A DNA stretch of 64,000 bases from Liolophura sinensis (lineage: Eukaryota; Mollusca; Polyplacophora; Chitonida; Chitonidae). A program made the position numbers and the translations under genes. The notes beneath the pieces were generated by a model. It worked only from the letters and a program-made list of their open reading frames with translations, was not told the DNA's origin and did no database searches. The DNA lies in assembly GCF_032854445.1 (NCBI RefSeq), contig NC_088301.1, positions 49,835,187 through 49,899,186 of the forward strand, read 5' to 3'. This document shows positions 12,712-24,095 of this stretch, piece by piece (the stretch's first letter is position 1; each line of letters begins with the position of its first letter).

Positions 12712-13107
12712 TTAGCCGAGGAACAGTCTAAATTTGTAATCGTACATGTAGCTAAGAGAGGCTGTCGTGGTCGACAAATAAATCGGGGGCCCATGGACAA
12801 CTGAAAGCACAGCGATACCTGGAGTGGTGATTAGATATCTGAAGCGATAATTATTGCCAGAGACCATTTTAAAAAGTAACCATAGATAGAGCAGTAGTGG
12901 TAGGCAAGTACAGGTTCTGAAAACTGATGGACTTGGGCGTGGAAACAGATATTCGTTTACAAATCGCCAGCCATAATGCATCTTCCGAGTGAAAATCGCA
13001 AGACCAATTTCCAGAACGACGTTCAACACAAACCACCACAGAAGTAAGAAAGTATACAAGTAGAGAGAATTTATCTCACGTGTTTTAATGTTGCCTGGAA
13101 GACACAT
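12712..13107 (-). CDS. Hydrophobic open frame, doubtful gene
   Basis: A 131-codon frame with several hydrophobic stretches (about residues 16-38 and 68-82) that could span membranes. No family motif is recognised, and there is no clear upstream promoter or splice partner. Its 5' end lies inside a local ~106-bp tandem duplication (13073-13280), and the 11.7-12.5 kb repeat array adjoins its 3' side. I regard it as probably fortuitous and list it only because it is one of the longer open frames outside the two real genes. Confidence 0.12.
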   Translation of the reverse strand: MCLPGNIKTREINSLYLYTFLLLWWFVLNVVLEIGLAIFTRKMHYGWRFVNEYLFPRPSPSVFRTCTCLPLLLYLWLLFKMVSGNNYRFRYLITTPGIAVLSVVHGPPIYLSTTTASLSYMYDYKFRLFLG

Positions 13108-13280
13108 GGAATGTTCTAGGCTTAAGGAATGTAATGGCTATTCAAATCATGTGGCTTGCTACTATAGAGACACACATATCTCACGTGAAACCGTTTTAAA
13201 TGTTGCCAGACGCAAGGAATGTTCCAGGGGCATACATTTAATCAGTATGCAAAGCATGTAACTTGCTAAGTATACAGACA
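13073..13280. repeat. Degenerate ~106-bp tandem duplication
   Basis: 'tctcacgtg...tttaatgttgcc...gacacatggaatgttc...aatcatgtggcttgcta' is repeated as 'tctcacgtg...ttaaatgttgcc...gacgcaaggaatgttcc...agcatgtaacttgcta'. The two copies start at about 13073 and 13179. Confidence 0.75.
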
Positions 13281-16200
13281 GGCATGCGGCTGAAGTTTGA
13301 AAACACTCTTACCTCTGATCTATAATACAATGAATACAAAATGGCCATGCATGCGCTTAAACCAAATATCATCTTCATAAATAGAAGCCCCTGATTTCTG
13401 CTTGCACAGACCCTTGTTTAGAGTACGTGGTTTCTTTAGAAATCTTTGTGACAGTAACGCGCGGATTTGTGATGGGTGTCTTAGCCCATTTTTGTTAGAC
13501 CACTCAAGACTGTGGAATTGCTGAGAGCAACACTTCTCACCCGTCAGGAGAAACTCGCACTGCCCTTAAGTACTGCAGGTAAAAGATGCTCTCGCCTGCT
13601 GGGTCGTCCGTCGGGACATGTTTACGAGCACCCTTTCATACGAGACTGATTACCAGGAAGTTAAACATGTCCCCGATGATGTATGAAGTCACCCACCGGA
13701 AGTGTTCGTCATATATCAGACTTGGCTAGTCGACAGGAGCTAGGAAGACACTGCTGCATCCAAAAGGCTAAAACTGACGCAATGGCGTGTGCGTGTGTGT
13801 GCGTGGTACAAACTAACCTTTAGCGCCTGACTTTTAACACTTATTATACAGACTTTGGTTAGACTGATACTGCTTAACATGACACATGCTGTTGTGTTCG
13901 TGTATCATTATTGCATATTTAAACAATAATACATAGAAATCGCGCTTGCAGACTGAAAGTAACAAAAATCTTTAGTATTCTTTATAGTATTGTTGTCTAT
14001 TGCCGAGAATTTATCCCTCATGTGTTCGCACCAATAAATACTGTGCCACACACCTGTACTGAAATTTTACTAAAATTACAGCTGGTCAAGGTAAATAACT
14101 ATGCTGCTGCAATCACCACGAAGGAATGGATACATGCTTCTACACAGGGTTAATCAGGCAAAAAAGGAATGATTACATAAGATGTCGGTGGACATGAACA
14201 TCATAATTATTTTGTCCATGATACAATTTCTTTGTTCGCTAGTGGTCTATGTTGAACGTTATTTTGGAAATTAGTCTTGCGATTATTGATTCAGAACGTC
14301 CGTTGTGACTGACGGCTGTTTAGACGCCTAAACTCCGATTGACATTTATTGCTTTACACTGGCGTTGTGATCTGACACAATGTGCACTGGTTTATGATAT
14401 ATGCTTCACATTGTCTCTTTCTCAACATAAATAATGCTGGGTTCTAGGTATTTAATTTGCCCACCCACCCGTTAAGACTTCAGTATATTGCTTACTGCAA
14501 ATCAGCTAAAATCTTAGTTGGAGTGTAGGATCAAGAGTTCAAAACCGACAGAAGTTAGAGTTGCGAAGTTGAGAAGTTAGAGTAACTTAAGCAACACAAA
14601 TCTTTCTTAAGAAGTGAAAGCCATGGTTGCTTACGGACCGTTATATATAAACGTCAAAGAGTGGGTATACGGTGTCCAAAATAAAGGCCTTGATAAGGCA
14701 CTCAAGGTGTTCGAATTTAGTTTTGCATATGGCAGGATCAATTGTAGCTGAAGATCCTGTCAAATATTTAAATTTTACCTATACAAAATATAGATCATTT
14801 ATTTTATTTTGAAGGTTAAACGCTATTAGTTATAAAAATATATAATTGTACAGTGATCAGTTAATTGAAATCTGATTTTGCATTATGTATTTATTCATAT
14901 TGATTTGCGATGTTAGGAAGTTAATATTGTAAAAATTAACATGATGATACCAAGTGTAACAAATATTTTTGCTTGAATGTCAGTAAGGATATATCATTCC
15001 TTACTAATAGACGTTATTATCCGTGTGTAAGGGATTTTACTCCTTGTGCCCGATGTCTTTTAGGTCACATAATAACTCCTTTTATAAGCAGGTGTTATAG
15101 CAGAAAAAGCGTTAATGCTAAATCTGCATGCATTTGTCGAAGATTAATTTACTTTTCCTGTTCGACTGAATTGTGTGGAGGCATATATTTTCTTTATATC
15201 ATTTGTATTCCCGTAAATAAACGACACAGAAAAGGAAGCCGTGTGTGTCTGGTTAATTATCAACTTCCGGTTGTTGTTTTTTGTTAAGAAACAGAAATCA
15301 AGATGTGAGCCACAGGTCCAAAAAAGAAAAAAATAACAAGAAAACAAACAAACATACCCATAAATAATTGAATAGACAGGATTATCATTTTCCCCCATGA
15401 GTTTATACCTTTTATAGCCCATTTTCCTAGTTTTGAAATTCCGAGTTATCGCCCCTGAACAACCGTCAATCCGTGTTATACAAAGTTGCTTTTTTGGCAT
15501 AAAACTCTTTGAAAGAACTAGTCATTTTTAACAGACTAACAAATCATCGAAAATTATACATAAATTAATTACTTGGGTGAATTGCATTTGCCTTATTTTA
15601 TTGGTCGTATTCGTGGGAGTTCAACCATGCAGTCAGTTCATCTGCGGTATATGCGTAAAGTCTTCAAAGTATTTATTTGTACTATATATTACATAAATCA
15701 TCTTCAGAAATGTCCTAATAAGGTGTTACCTCGTTTCGTTACACACATGTCAGCATTCTGATGAATATTGACTAACTATAGTCAAAAAGGATAATGTACA
15801 TATTTCCTTTTTTGGCATGAATACTCTCACTTGAGCTATGTTTGATAACTCGGCTTACCGTGCTGTAGCCTATTTGTCAATCTTTTATTAAAGTGTGCAT
15901 ATATGGTCACATTAGATGGACTGTTTTTTTCCAGCTTGTAAAATATTTCATAATCATGACAAGCAGCAGGACGATTTTGATATTTTTGTGAATAGCTGTG
16001 AGCATATTATGCCAAGATGTAGTAATTTTGTAATTCTGTGTTTATCTTACTCACGTTAAATATATGACATTTCAAGATATTTAAGCTGAAATGAACGCAA
16101 CCGCTCAAAGTCAGTTTTTTTTTTCAGGGGACTTTTTTAAGTCATAATTTATCATCTTTCATATAATACATAACGCCGCTACTTCCTTGCGATAAAGAAT

Positions 16201-16658
16201 ACTTTTAAGGTAAAGAGAACATAACTGTCCCGAGAGATTTGTATGTGCATGGTTATCTCCCTTCGTTGGAATTTCGTCTGTTTTGTATATAGTCCATACA
16301 GCGTACTCTCCCAGCTGCGAACTCCTGTAGACCAGATAACGTTCATCACTTGTTTTCGTCTTCATGAAACCACTGTGCGTCTTAAAATGCAAAATCACCC
16401 GACTGAAAGTGTAAAATAATTGCCAGAATTGATAAAATTTGTAAAAACATTACGCCAATATAAAAAATGGTTGTTAACCGGCGGTGTAAAAGGCTTACTC
16501 GAATATGTAAACATGGTTTGTAAAATATTGCTCGAAAATATGAGATCATATAACTCTCTGAAAGCAGTAAATACTGTATAAAACGTGTACCAAATACATG
16601 TGACAAACATGCATCGGCACGTTTTGTGAACCCGCTAGTTCAATGTGTACGATACTCT
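13281..16658. other. AT-rich non-coding DNA with one R2 copy
   Basis: Apart from the R2 copy at 14231-14330, no feature was recognised. Frames near 14973-15500 overlap on both strands and lack motifs. Confidence 0.45.
14231..14330 (+). repeat. Dispersed family R2, copy 1
   Basis: Shares 'gttgaacgttattttgg', 'cttgcgattattgat', 'gaacgtcc' and 'tgacggctg' with the copies at 19261 and 46372. This is the most diverged of the three. Confidence 0.6.
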
Positions 16659-16700
16659 GTGTACCCAATGTAAACACCTTGTTTACATTGCGAGGTACAC
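16659..16700. promoter_or_regulatory. Palindrome with inverted forkhead-type sites
   Basis: The perfect 11-bp arms 'caatgtaaaca' and 'tgtttacattg' (16666-16690) are 3 bp apart. The outer arms gtgtacc/ggtacac lie immediately outside, with a 3-bp bulge on one side. TGTTTAC/GTAAACA is the core bound by forkhead (FOX) factors. Function is inferred only from the motif. It may simply be the remnant of a foldback element. Confidence 0.4.
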
Positions 16701-17061
16701 AAATACATCACTTGGTACGAAATCATACACATCTACCTTTTGAGAACAATGATTCCACATCGGAATATCTTCCGAGAAGTCATTCCAACAGACATCCTGC
16801 GTTCATTCTGTGAACCAAAAAATGTCATAAAATATTACTTTTGGTGCTGAAACTTACATTTTTCCAGTAGGACATTTTCCTACCTTCCAAACCTCAAAAC
16901 GCCGTTGTAAAATAAACTGAATTACCAGTACTGAGTAAGGTAGACAACATTATGATGGTTTATATCACAAGGTTTAAATAATAAAACACATTTCGCTGTA
17001 TGTAAAATGACACGTGCCTGACATTTCCGAAATAATTGCCTCTCCGCCCCCCCCCCCCCAA

Positions 17062-17701
17062 CTCCATTCCCTCTGCTGTAGGATACACAACCATACCCAC
17101 TGTAGTCAGATCATCTCCTGCAGGATACACAACCATACCCACTGTAGCCAGGTGATCTCCTGCAGGATACACAGCCATGCCCACTGTAGCCAGGTGATCT
17201 TCTGTAGGATACACAACCATCTTCACTGAAGCCAGTGATCTCCTATATCATACACAAACATGTGCACTGTAGGCAGGTGATCTGTTGTAGGATACATATC
17301 CATGTCCTGATTTCTTGCATTATACACACATGTCCACTTTAGCCAGGTGGTTTTCTGTAGGATACACACATGTCCACTATAACCAGGTGAGTTTCTGTAG
17401 GATACACACATGTCCACTTTAGCCAGGTAATCTCCTATAGAATACACAAACATCTCCACTATAGGCAGGTGATTTCCTGCAGGATACACACATGTCGACT
17501 ATAGCCAGGTGATTTTCTGTAAGATACACATGTTCACTACAGCCAGGTGATTTTCTGTAGGATACACACATCTTCACTGTAACCAGGTGATCCCCTGTAG
17601 GATACATACATGTCCACTGTAGCCAAGTGATTTCCTGCAGGATACACAAATGTTTCGGACGCATAAATATGGGCATTTTTGCCAGGTGATTTCTTGTCAG
17701 A
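17062..17701. repeat. Minisatellite, ~15 units of 42 then 40 bp
   Basis: The unit reads roughly 'ggatacacaaccatgcccac' followed by 'tgtagccaggtgatctcctgta'. Starts at 17081, 17123, 17165 and 17207 are 42 bp apart. After a short irregular unit near 17290-17320 the spacing becomes 40 bp (17320, 17360, 17400, 17440, 17482, 17522, 17560, 17600, 17640, with single 42- and 38-bp exceptions). A 13-C run precedes it at about 17047-17059. The repetitive minus-strand peptides (MVVYPAGDHLATVG-like) change frame repeatedly and are not a gene. Confidence 0.93.
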
Positions 17702-19260
17702 CCTTAAAACATGCACACTCTTGCATTCTGGTATGTAATCTAAAGGTATTTCAAGATATTTTCATTTTCCCTTCATAGTTTTACTAGTTGTGCTTTGCTG
17801 TGTGTTCTTCTTCACAGTTCTATAACAGCATTACCATTCGCTTCCTGACACATTCTTGTTTATAGGGGCCATAAATACTTGTGCATCTTTTCCCCGGCCC
17901 CTTTATTTATTTTTCTCAGTAAGACACGCTTATAACTGATAAACCATAGACTACTCCCATAGAATGGTGTTGCCAGATGAGAGGGTCTGTTTGTGGTCAG
18001 TTATGTATTGTACATTACTTAACAGACCGTGGGTGATTTACATGCAGTGTCAGGCGTCTTTAACCTTAAAAATGCTTTCATCAGTTGATCAGGTCATGAT
18101 GGATTGTTTTGAACATAATTTTCCACTGCAATTGCTCCAACTGTTTCCCAGCTTTCTGTAAGATCAAGATTAGCCAAAACATTGAACGCACTTGCCCCGC
18201 CCCGGCTTTCTGTTAAGTCATGACTTGGCCAAATGATTTAGGGTTCTGGATAATTCCAATCCAATGCTATCTGAAGACATATATGTTGTAGAAGAAAATA
18301 TGATCCCTGTCCTATGAAATCTTTAGCTATCCGCTACGTTGACCCCTGTCAGGCACTCCGACTTCATCATTATTACAGACGTAGAGAATAGAGAGCATGC
18401 CCGAAACTATCGCAATCATTGAAGGTACTGGATAATTACAGAGCTTTCCCAAACAGTGAATTAGAGAGAAAAAGACACCTGTAAGACATGTTTATCCTCT
18501 GCCTTGTCCTTGTCAGACACTCCGAAAAAGTTTAAATCTTCCCCCATCTAGGCCTTCCGTAAGGCCAAGAATATCCCACACATGAGAGGTAAATCAAATG
18601 ATATCTCATGAAGTAAAATATTCAATTGTAATTAACAACATGGCAAGGTTTGTTCACTTTTCTACTCATTCCGAACTGCCTGATATTACAATTCCCATAT
18701 CGGAAACAACAGCACTTTTCGGGAAAACACAGAAGCCCTCTCACATGGACTTGTCCCTGAAGAGGACGCATGTTCCAAACTTCACATAAAATACAGCGAT
18801 GTCGAAGGTGGGAAGGTGTCCTTGGTTTTCTTACGTATGTATATAGGCATATCTCTATTCAATCATATCTGTATACAGTTTTTCATTAGTTCCATGTTAG
18901 AGTTCCCGAGCTGCACTCCCTACCCCGTCTGGCTATGTGTAGATCAGATTACGGCAAGCGTGGTGGCTGCGGTATGCAAATGTATTTTGTTCCTAAAATA
19001 AACAAGCGCCTCAAACGAACTGATTCATTGTATACACTGCGTTGAATCTGCTGAAAGGTGTCGAGGGTATGCCCTTTCTGTACAAAGCTGGAGGCTTATA
19101 GTTTGACCGTTTGATTGATGTAATTGCTCACCTACAGTGGAATTGGTACATGGTACACGATTCGAATACTGTTTTCACTCAATCGCCTAGAACATACTTT
19201 GCGTCTTTACAACATCATTGAAAACTGTTTATTGCTTCCCTTTGCATGATTCCGTTCCAT
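17702..19260. other. Non-coding DNA
   Basis: There is a weak internal similarity between about 18150 and 18225 ('cagctttctgtaagatca' and 'cggctttctgttaagtca'). No gene was recognised. Confidence 0.45.
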
Positions 19261-19400
19261 TTTCGTACTTTATATACTTTCTTAGTTCTTTGGTAATTTG
19301 TGTTAAACGTCGTTTTGGGAACAGGCCTTGCGATTACTGATCCGGAACGTCCTTTTTGGTTGACGGCTGGTACACGAATGTCTGTTTCGATACATAGATT
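19261..19400 (+). repeat. Dispersed family R2, copy 2
   Basis: Contains 'cttagttctttggtaatttg', 'gttaaacgtcgttttggg', 'ccttgcgattactgat', 'gaacgtcc', 'ttgacggctggtacacgaat' and 'gtctgtttc', all closely matching copy 3 at 46372. Confidence 0.8.
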
Positions 19401-19879
19401 TACATGCCGGTATATTGTGTGCCTTGTGACTATGACTTTATAAGCTCTTGTGACCTTGTATAACTGTCTTTGTTACTGTGGCAGCATGTTGCTTTTACCG
19501 GTATCCAATAGAGGATTATTACCTATCTCGATCTTATATACCTGCTTCGATCTTTGTATCGTAAATTCAAAATTCTAGAACTGACAAGAGAACATGAGCC
19601 TATCCGATAACCCACAAATCTCGAAGAAAGCGGGCTTCGCTATACATGTCTGATACGATGTGAGAAAAGTGGCTGCACTATTTCGCCATGTACTACAAAG
19701 AGCGGGGTGGCGAAAGGTCCTCTATCCACTTCCATATTTCACAGTAAAGAGGTCCAGTCATAAACAATACTATGGAGTGAAAGACTGAGGCACACGTTTG
19801 TGTCTTTCTGATTTATATATAGGTCTGTATACGTTTTCTGGAAAACAGTCTTTCATCAGTTCCTGTGTTCATGTTAGGT

Positions 19880-20085
19880 TATGCCGCCTTTTTTTTTTAT
19901 CTGTTTCTGTATAAGCCATGGTGCTAGGCGCCTGTAATTTGCTACTATTTAAGGAATTAACATGGATGGTTAGAATAAAACCCTGACTGACGTTACCGGC
20001 TACGTGTGACCATTTCCTAGCTACAACACTGTCGTAGCTACTTTGATTTTACTCTCCATGCAGTACGTCTTTAATTATATTGTAT
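19880..20085 (+). repeat. Dispersed family R1, copy 1
   Basis: R1 copies share, in order, 'ataagccatggtgctag', 'gtaatttgctactatttaag', 'ttagaataaaaccctgac', 'cgtgtgaccattt', 'cactgtcgt', 'ttttactctccatgc' and 'gtacgtctttaattat'. Copy 1 has all of these blocks but lacks the 'gacaagaggccg' block. Confidence 0.85.
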
Positions 20086-20129
20086 TCCTGCATACACAAG
20101 GATTAAGTATCCGTGACTCTTTGCTCTGT

Positions 20130-20355
20130 GCTAATGTTATTGTATGCTAAAGTGAGCATCTTGAGTAATTCTGGTCCATACACTGACATCTAATAAATTG
20201 CAATTAACATCACTCCTTTTTTAACCCAATTCAGCGTAAGCCATGGTGCTTGGTTCGTTTTTTCATCGGTTAGGTGTGACCATTTTTGCCAGCTATCACT
20301 GTCGTCGCTGCTTTGGTTTTACTCTCCAAGCTGTACGTCTTTAATTATTTTGCAA
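20130..20355 (+). repeat. Dispersed family R1, copy 2
   Basis: Has the 5' extension ('gttattgtatgctaaa', 'gacatctaataaattgcaat', 'taacatcact') followed by 'gtaagccatggtgcttgg'. The middle is deleted, and the end is intact ('tcactgtcgtcgctgctttg', 'tgtacgtctttaattatt'). Confidence 0.83.
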
Positions 20356-20384
20356 TGTGATTTCAAACCAGCACATGGGGTATT

Positions 20385-20600
20385 TCTAGACTAATGACAT
20401 CTAATGCATTTCTGTTTACATCACTGCAATTTTATTGAACTGATTTTGCTTAAGCCGTGACACCAGGGTCTGCATGAGTTACTACTTTTAAAGTGTTTAC
20501 ATGAGCTGTTAGAGTAAAAACCTTGTGGCCGGTTGCCAGATATATCACACTGTCGCGGCCGCTCTGGTTTTACTCCTCATGCTGCTGTCTTATGTACTTG
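20385..20600 (+). repeat. Dispersed family R1, copy 3
   Basis: Contains 'ctaatgacatctaatgcat', 'cttaagccgtgacaccagg', 'tttacatgagctgttagagt', 'cacactgtcgcggccgctct' and 'ggttttactcctcatgctg'. It forms a cluster of three R1 copies with the two preceding ones, all in the same orientation. Confidence 0.8.
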
Positions 20601-22680
20601 CATCAAATCTGCATCACGATGTAATGCGCACAAAGTGGACACCGCTATATTTCATGTAACTTTTGGGATTATTGAATGAATGTGAAGAAATGTTAGATTT
20701 TGTCTATATACTTTAATTGTAAACTTCTTCTCGAGTTGGACATGTGGCGATTCTAGACATCACATTCCATACACGACACTAGTTTCTTTTTAACTCTGCC
20801 AATAAACCACACTTGTGCTAAATTTGAAAAAAAATTGATAAGAAAAGATTCTCAATATACGATCAAAGTTAAACATAACTCCACATTGTATGTGTATATT
20901 AACATGTTGAGGTTTCATCTCTGTCATAAACTGACACGATATATCGTACTTTGTTGAACTGCACTTCAGTCAACGTTAACTCGCGTGTTCATAGTTGACT
21001 TTCCGGATATCTCCAAATAATAATGATAGTGCCCTTCTTCCCCCAAATATCACTTGTCTTTCATCGTCTAATTCAATTCAATAGTGGTATAACAAAGCAA
21101 ATAAAATCCAAAAACTTTAATATTTGAAATATTTATTAAAGGCTTAAAAAACATGGATGCTGAAAACTTGATTCCTTTATTGTATGCGATGTATTATTAT
21201 ATATAATGCAGTAAAAATGCTGCATTGGTTCAGTTTATCACCACATTATGCGTTATAATCAGAATTTCCGCAAAAAGTTAACAAGGTATTATTGCAATAC
21301 GTCGGGAAGCAGGGAAGTTTCGGAGGTTTATTTGTTAGTGAATTTCGCGCAATTGTGGCGACTTGTTTGTTACATCAGACTTACACACTCTTGGCCTCAG
21401 GTTGAGAAGGTTCATCCAGAGACGTATGGGCAAACATTTTCACTCTCGTGCAGTTTGAGGCATTTTACCTTTTTGAGAGTCAAACTGTACCACTTGATTA
21501 TGACTATAAACTGAAAGTTTTGCGCAGTTGAATACTATACATTTGAAGAATGCGTTTATAATTTTTTTTAATCATGCTGAAAATATGAGGAGGGCCTTTA
21601 ATGTGTACATCTCTTACCTATGCGGCAAATGTTACTGTAGACGCCAGGAATGATTAAAATATACACGACGAAGACGTTATAACGGTGAGATATCATTTAT
21701 TCACAAATAATCCTATATATATATATGACTATATATATATATGTATATATATATACGTATGTGTTTCGATAAGGGACGCATGAAATTTGTTTCTACGGTA
21801 TGCTTGACAAATTGTTCTTAACTGGTTTTAAGACTGAACTGGCAAAAGTCTGAGAGCATTCCTGTTTCAGCTATTTAGTGTACAACGAATTCGCAGTGTT
21901 TGCTGGTCAACTTTCACACGCCTCAATATAAAAGCTTTTGAAACATAAGTATGTGTACATATAAATATTCTCTAAACTGCGAAATTCTACTGAATACAGA
22001 AATGTACAGTATTAGATATGAGTTAACAGTCGTAAGATCTTTGCTAGGCCCATCTTCCACTTCATGAGACCTTACAGAAAGAAAACTGCACCCGAAACAC
22101 GGATTTCCTAACGAAACATGCATGTCTTTCATGCAACATTGCATTCAAAGACAACGATAGCTTCTGCATACCAACGACTTAGGAGCTTCTCAGGGAATGT
22201 TTCAATGAAGGTCCTAAAATCATTATTGAGCCACACCATGGTTTAATAATGAGTACTTTAAAAGCAACATTGAAACATACCCCCAAAATACACCTGAAGG
22301 GCATAGGTATCCACAAGTAATCACTGTCTTCTTGTTACTTCCCGACATTTTCATCCTCATCGAATCATAACGCCAAAAAAAACCCCCAAAAAACAAAAAA
22401 AAAAAACAAAAAAAAAAAACAAAAAAAAAAACAGAGGAAATATATACAGACTAAAGTTGCAAAAGAAATGAATCAAAGACAACAACAATAATTATGTACA
22501 GATGGCGGTACTTACTCATTGTCAACAACAGAAATTAAAATAATACTGTATAGTAAAATGGAGTTTTCTCAGGTGTGTTCATTTCTATATATACATACAA
22601 TACTTTGTGCACACAAAGTAGGTACAGCGAGATTGGTGCACTTTTCATGCAACAAGCAAGATTAACAAAAAATCTAAAAC
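20601..22680. other. Non-coding DNA downstream of gene A
   Basis: Holds TA-rich microsatellite tracts at 21714-21755 and an A-rich (CA10-12)n block at 22374-22433. No gene was recognised. An 88-codon plus frame at 21248-21514 has no motif. Confidence 0.5.
22374..22433. repeat. A-rich simple repeat
   Basis: Runs of 6-12 A separated by single C. It lies about 250 bp beyond the inferred gene A poly(A) signal. Confidence 0.9.
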
Positions 22681-22686
22681 TTTATT
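22681..22686 (-). terminator. Poly(A) signal for gene A
   Basis: AATAAA on the minus strand, within 'ttcaataaagtt'. It is the first canonical hexamer found downstream of the gene A stop (23145) and implies a 3' UTR of about 0.5 kb. No transcript evidence is available. Confidence 0.55.
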
Positions 22687-23144
22687 GAATTTACATCTAT
22701 TGCATAGGATCGATATTTGGCCACCGCTGAAGCACGTAATGCTGTATATGGAGTTAAAGATACACAGTGTCAGTTTAGACAGAAACGAATACAGAAAAAC
22801 CTATGAAGAGAAAATGTTTCTTGTTCTGTTCTTTTAACACAACTATTCTTGGAAATATAAATTGTACTTACACCATTTGCAAGGTTTGGTATACTCTATA
22901 CAGCACATTGTGATATTGAATGTTTGATGAGTATGTGAATTGAATGCAATGAAACGTAGAATATAAAACATATTTATGAAAAGTAGATCTTTTCGTGAAC
23001 ACGAAGGATGTATTAAAATGTGGACAGAGTTCATTGTTGACTGTGTTACCCATGTTGACACGATTTTGTGTTGAATTGTTGCAAGAGACCCTGTAATGGA
23101 AATGGAAATGCAGAATGAAGAAAACATTTGTAATAGTTTCGTCG

Positions 23145-24095
23145 TTAACACTGGAATGGCCCAAAGCTGTTGAGCTCTGAGATCGGTGTTGGATGTCTTG
23201 TCCATTCCACTACCTGGGAAACTGATACAACCCAGACATCGTCCATCTGGGACAGTTTTTTCAAGGAACTGTTCCATGGCGGTCAGAACATACGGCTCTC
23301 GCTGAAACCATCTTGCATGGACAAATATACCTAACGGTGCCCTGTTTGTAGTATAGTGCCGGAGGAAATTGTCCCTGAGGTATTTTAGTGCCATTTGCGG
23401 GGTTCTAGTTGGGGTGCAGGCATCTGCCATTGAACAAGCGCGTGCGTCATTGCCGTAGAGTCGAATAAGAGGAACCTCCCACAGTCCACGATAAGACTTT
23501 GAAGGTCGCGGTTCCAGACTGCTGTATTTCCAGTCTATTGGGTAGTCAAGTGTGAAGGGCCAAAGGGGTGGTCTTTTGTCTCGAAACAGATGCCCGGTAA
23601 GCATGGATGAGTCGTACATGTAACCGTAATCTTGCAGCATTTTGTACTGGTTGTCTCCGCCAATCTGCAGGAAGGGAACTCGCATACCCTTAATGTCACG
23701 GTAAGGGATGCCAGCTTTCTTAACTAGCTGTTTCCTCATGCCTTCAATTTCGTCCTTGTAATCTTCGTAGCTGGCGGCAGCCCACCAAGAATGAGGGAAA
23801 CGGTGGGATTTACTGTGCGATGCGATTTCATGGCCGCGCTTGTAGAGCTCCCGCACCTTAGAGAAGTCCGTCGCCACTCCAGACACGAAAAACGTTCCCT
23901 TTATAGGACATCCGTTAGGGTTATTTCTGCCTTTTGTGAAGAGTTTCCTAAAGTAGGGGAAGTTGTAAACACTGACTTCGTCATCAAACGTCAGCATGAC
24001 CATCTGCGGGACCTGCTTTACCGGAAGGCCGCCGGGGATGTCATTTCCTGGGCAGCGACATAACGGCAGAGGACACTTACGGGCAGTGCATTCAC
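23145..24095 (-). CDS. Chitin deacetylase-like gene A, exon 2 (CE4 domain), frameshifted
   Basis: This exon encodes the whole polysaccharide deacetylase (CE4/NodB) domain, which in this family removes acetyl groups from chitin. The acceptor is 'gtttttgccacag' at 24096-24097. The exon starts in phase 1 and joins exon 1 (29787) as a GGT codon. A Cys-rich lead (C-x4-C-x4-CRCPG) precedes the domain. CE4 motifs in the joined protein are TFDD (about 329-332), HSKSH (387-391, both metal histidines present), MRVPF, YDSSM and GIFVH. By alignment with gene B, translation should end at the TAA at 23145-23147 after FQC. However, the A run at 23256-23261 has six bases where gene B's frame implies five, so the uncorrected frame runs 137 residues into unrelated sequence (to 22843). 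Removing one base makes the joined coding length an exact multiple of three (about 609 residues). The shift is either an assembly or sequencing indel or a true lesion. The opposite-strand frame at 23791-24063 is a shadow. Confidence 0.93.

Noticed and set aside
16960-17676. Repetitive minus-strand proteins with YPAGDHLATVG-like units
   Set aside because: They are translations of a minisatellite whose period changes from 42 to 40 bp, so no single frame runs through it. No signal peptide, splice or promoter support.
22843-23255. The 137-residue tail of the gene A reading frame beyond the A run
   Set aside because: Gene B and the +1 frame both show that the real protein ends at 23145. The tail is 3' UTR read in the wrong frame.
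23254-23262. Programmed ribosomal frameshift at the gene A A run
   Set aside because: The frame needed is +1, while the classic X-XXY-YYZ slip gives -1, and the codon register does not fit a slippery heptamer. An indel is simpler.
23791-24063. Plus-strand frame of 90 codons opposite gene A exon 2 (and similar ones at 54191-54571, 29901-30745, 57863-58212)
   Set aside because: These mirror well-supported minus-strand coding exons and carry no domains of their own.
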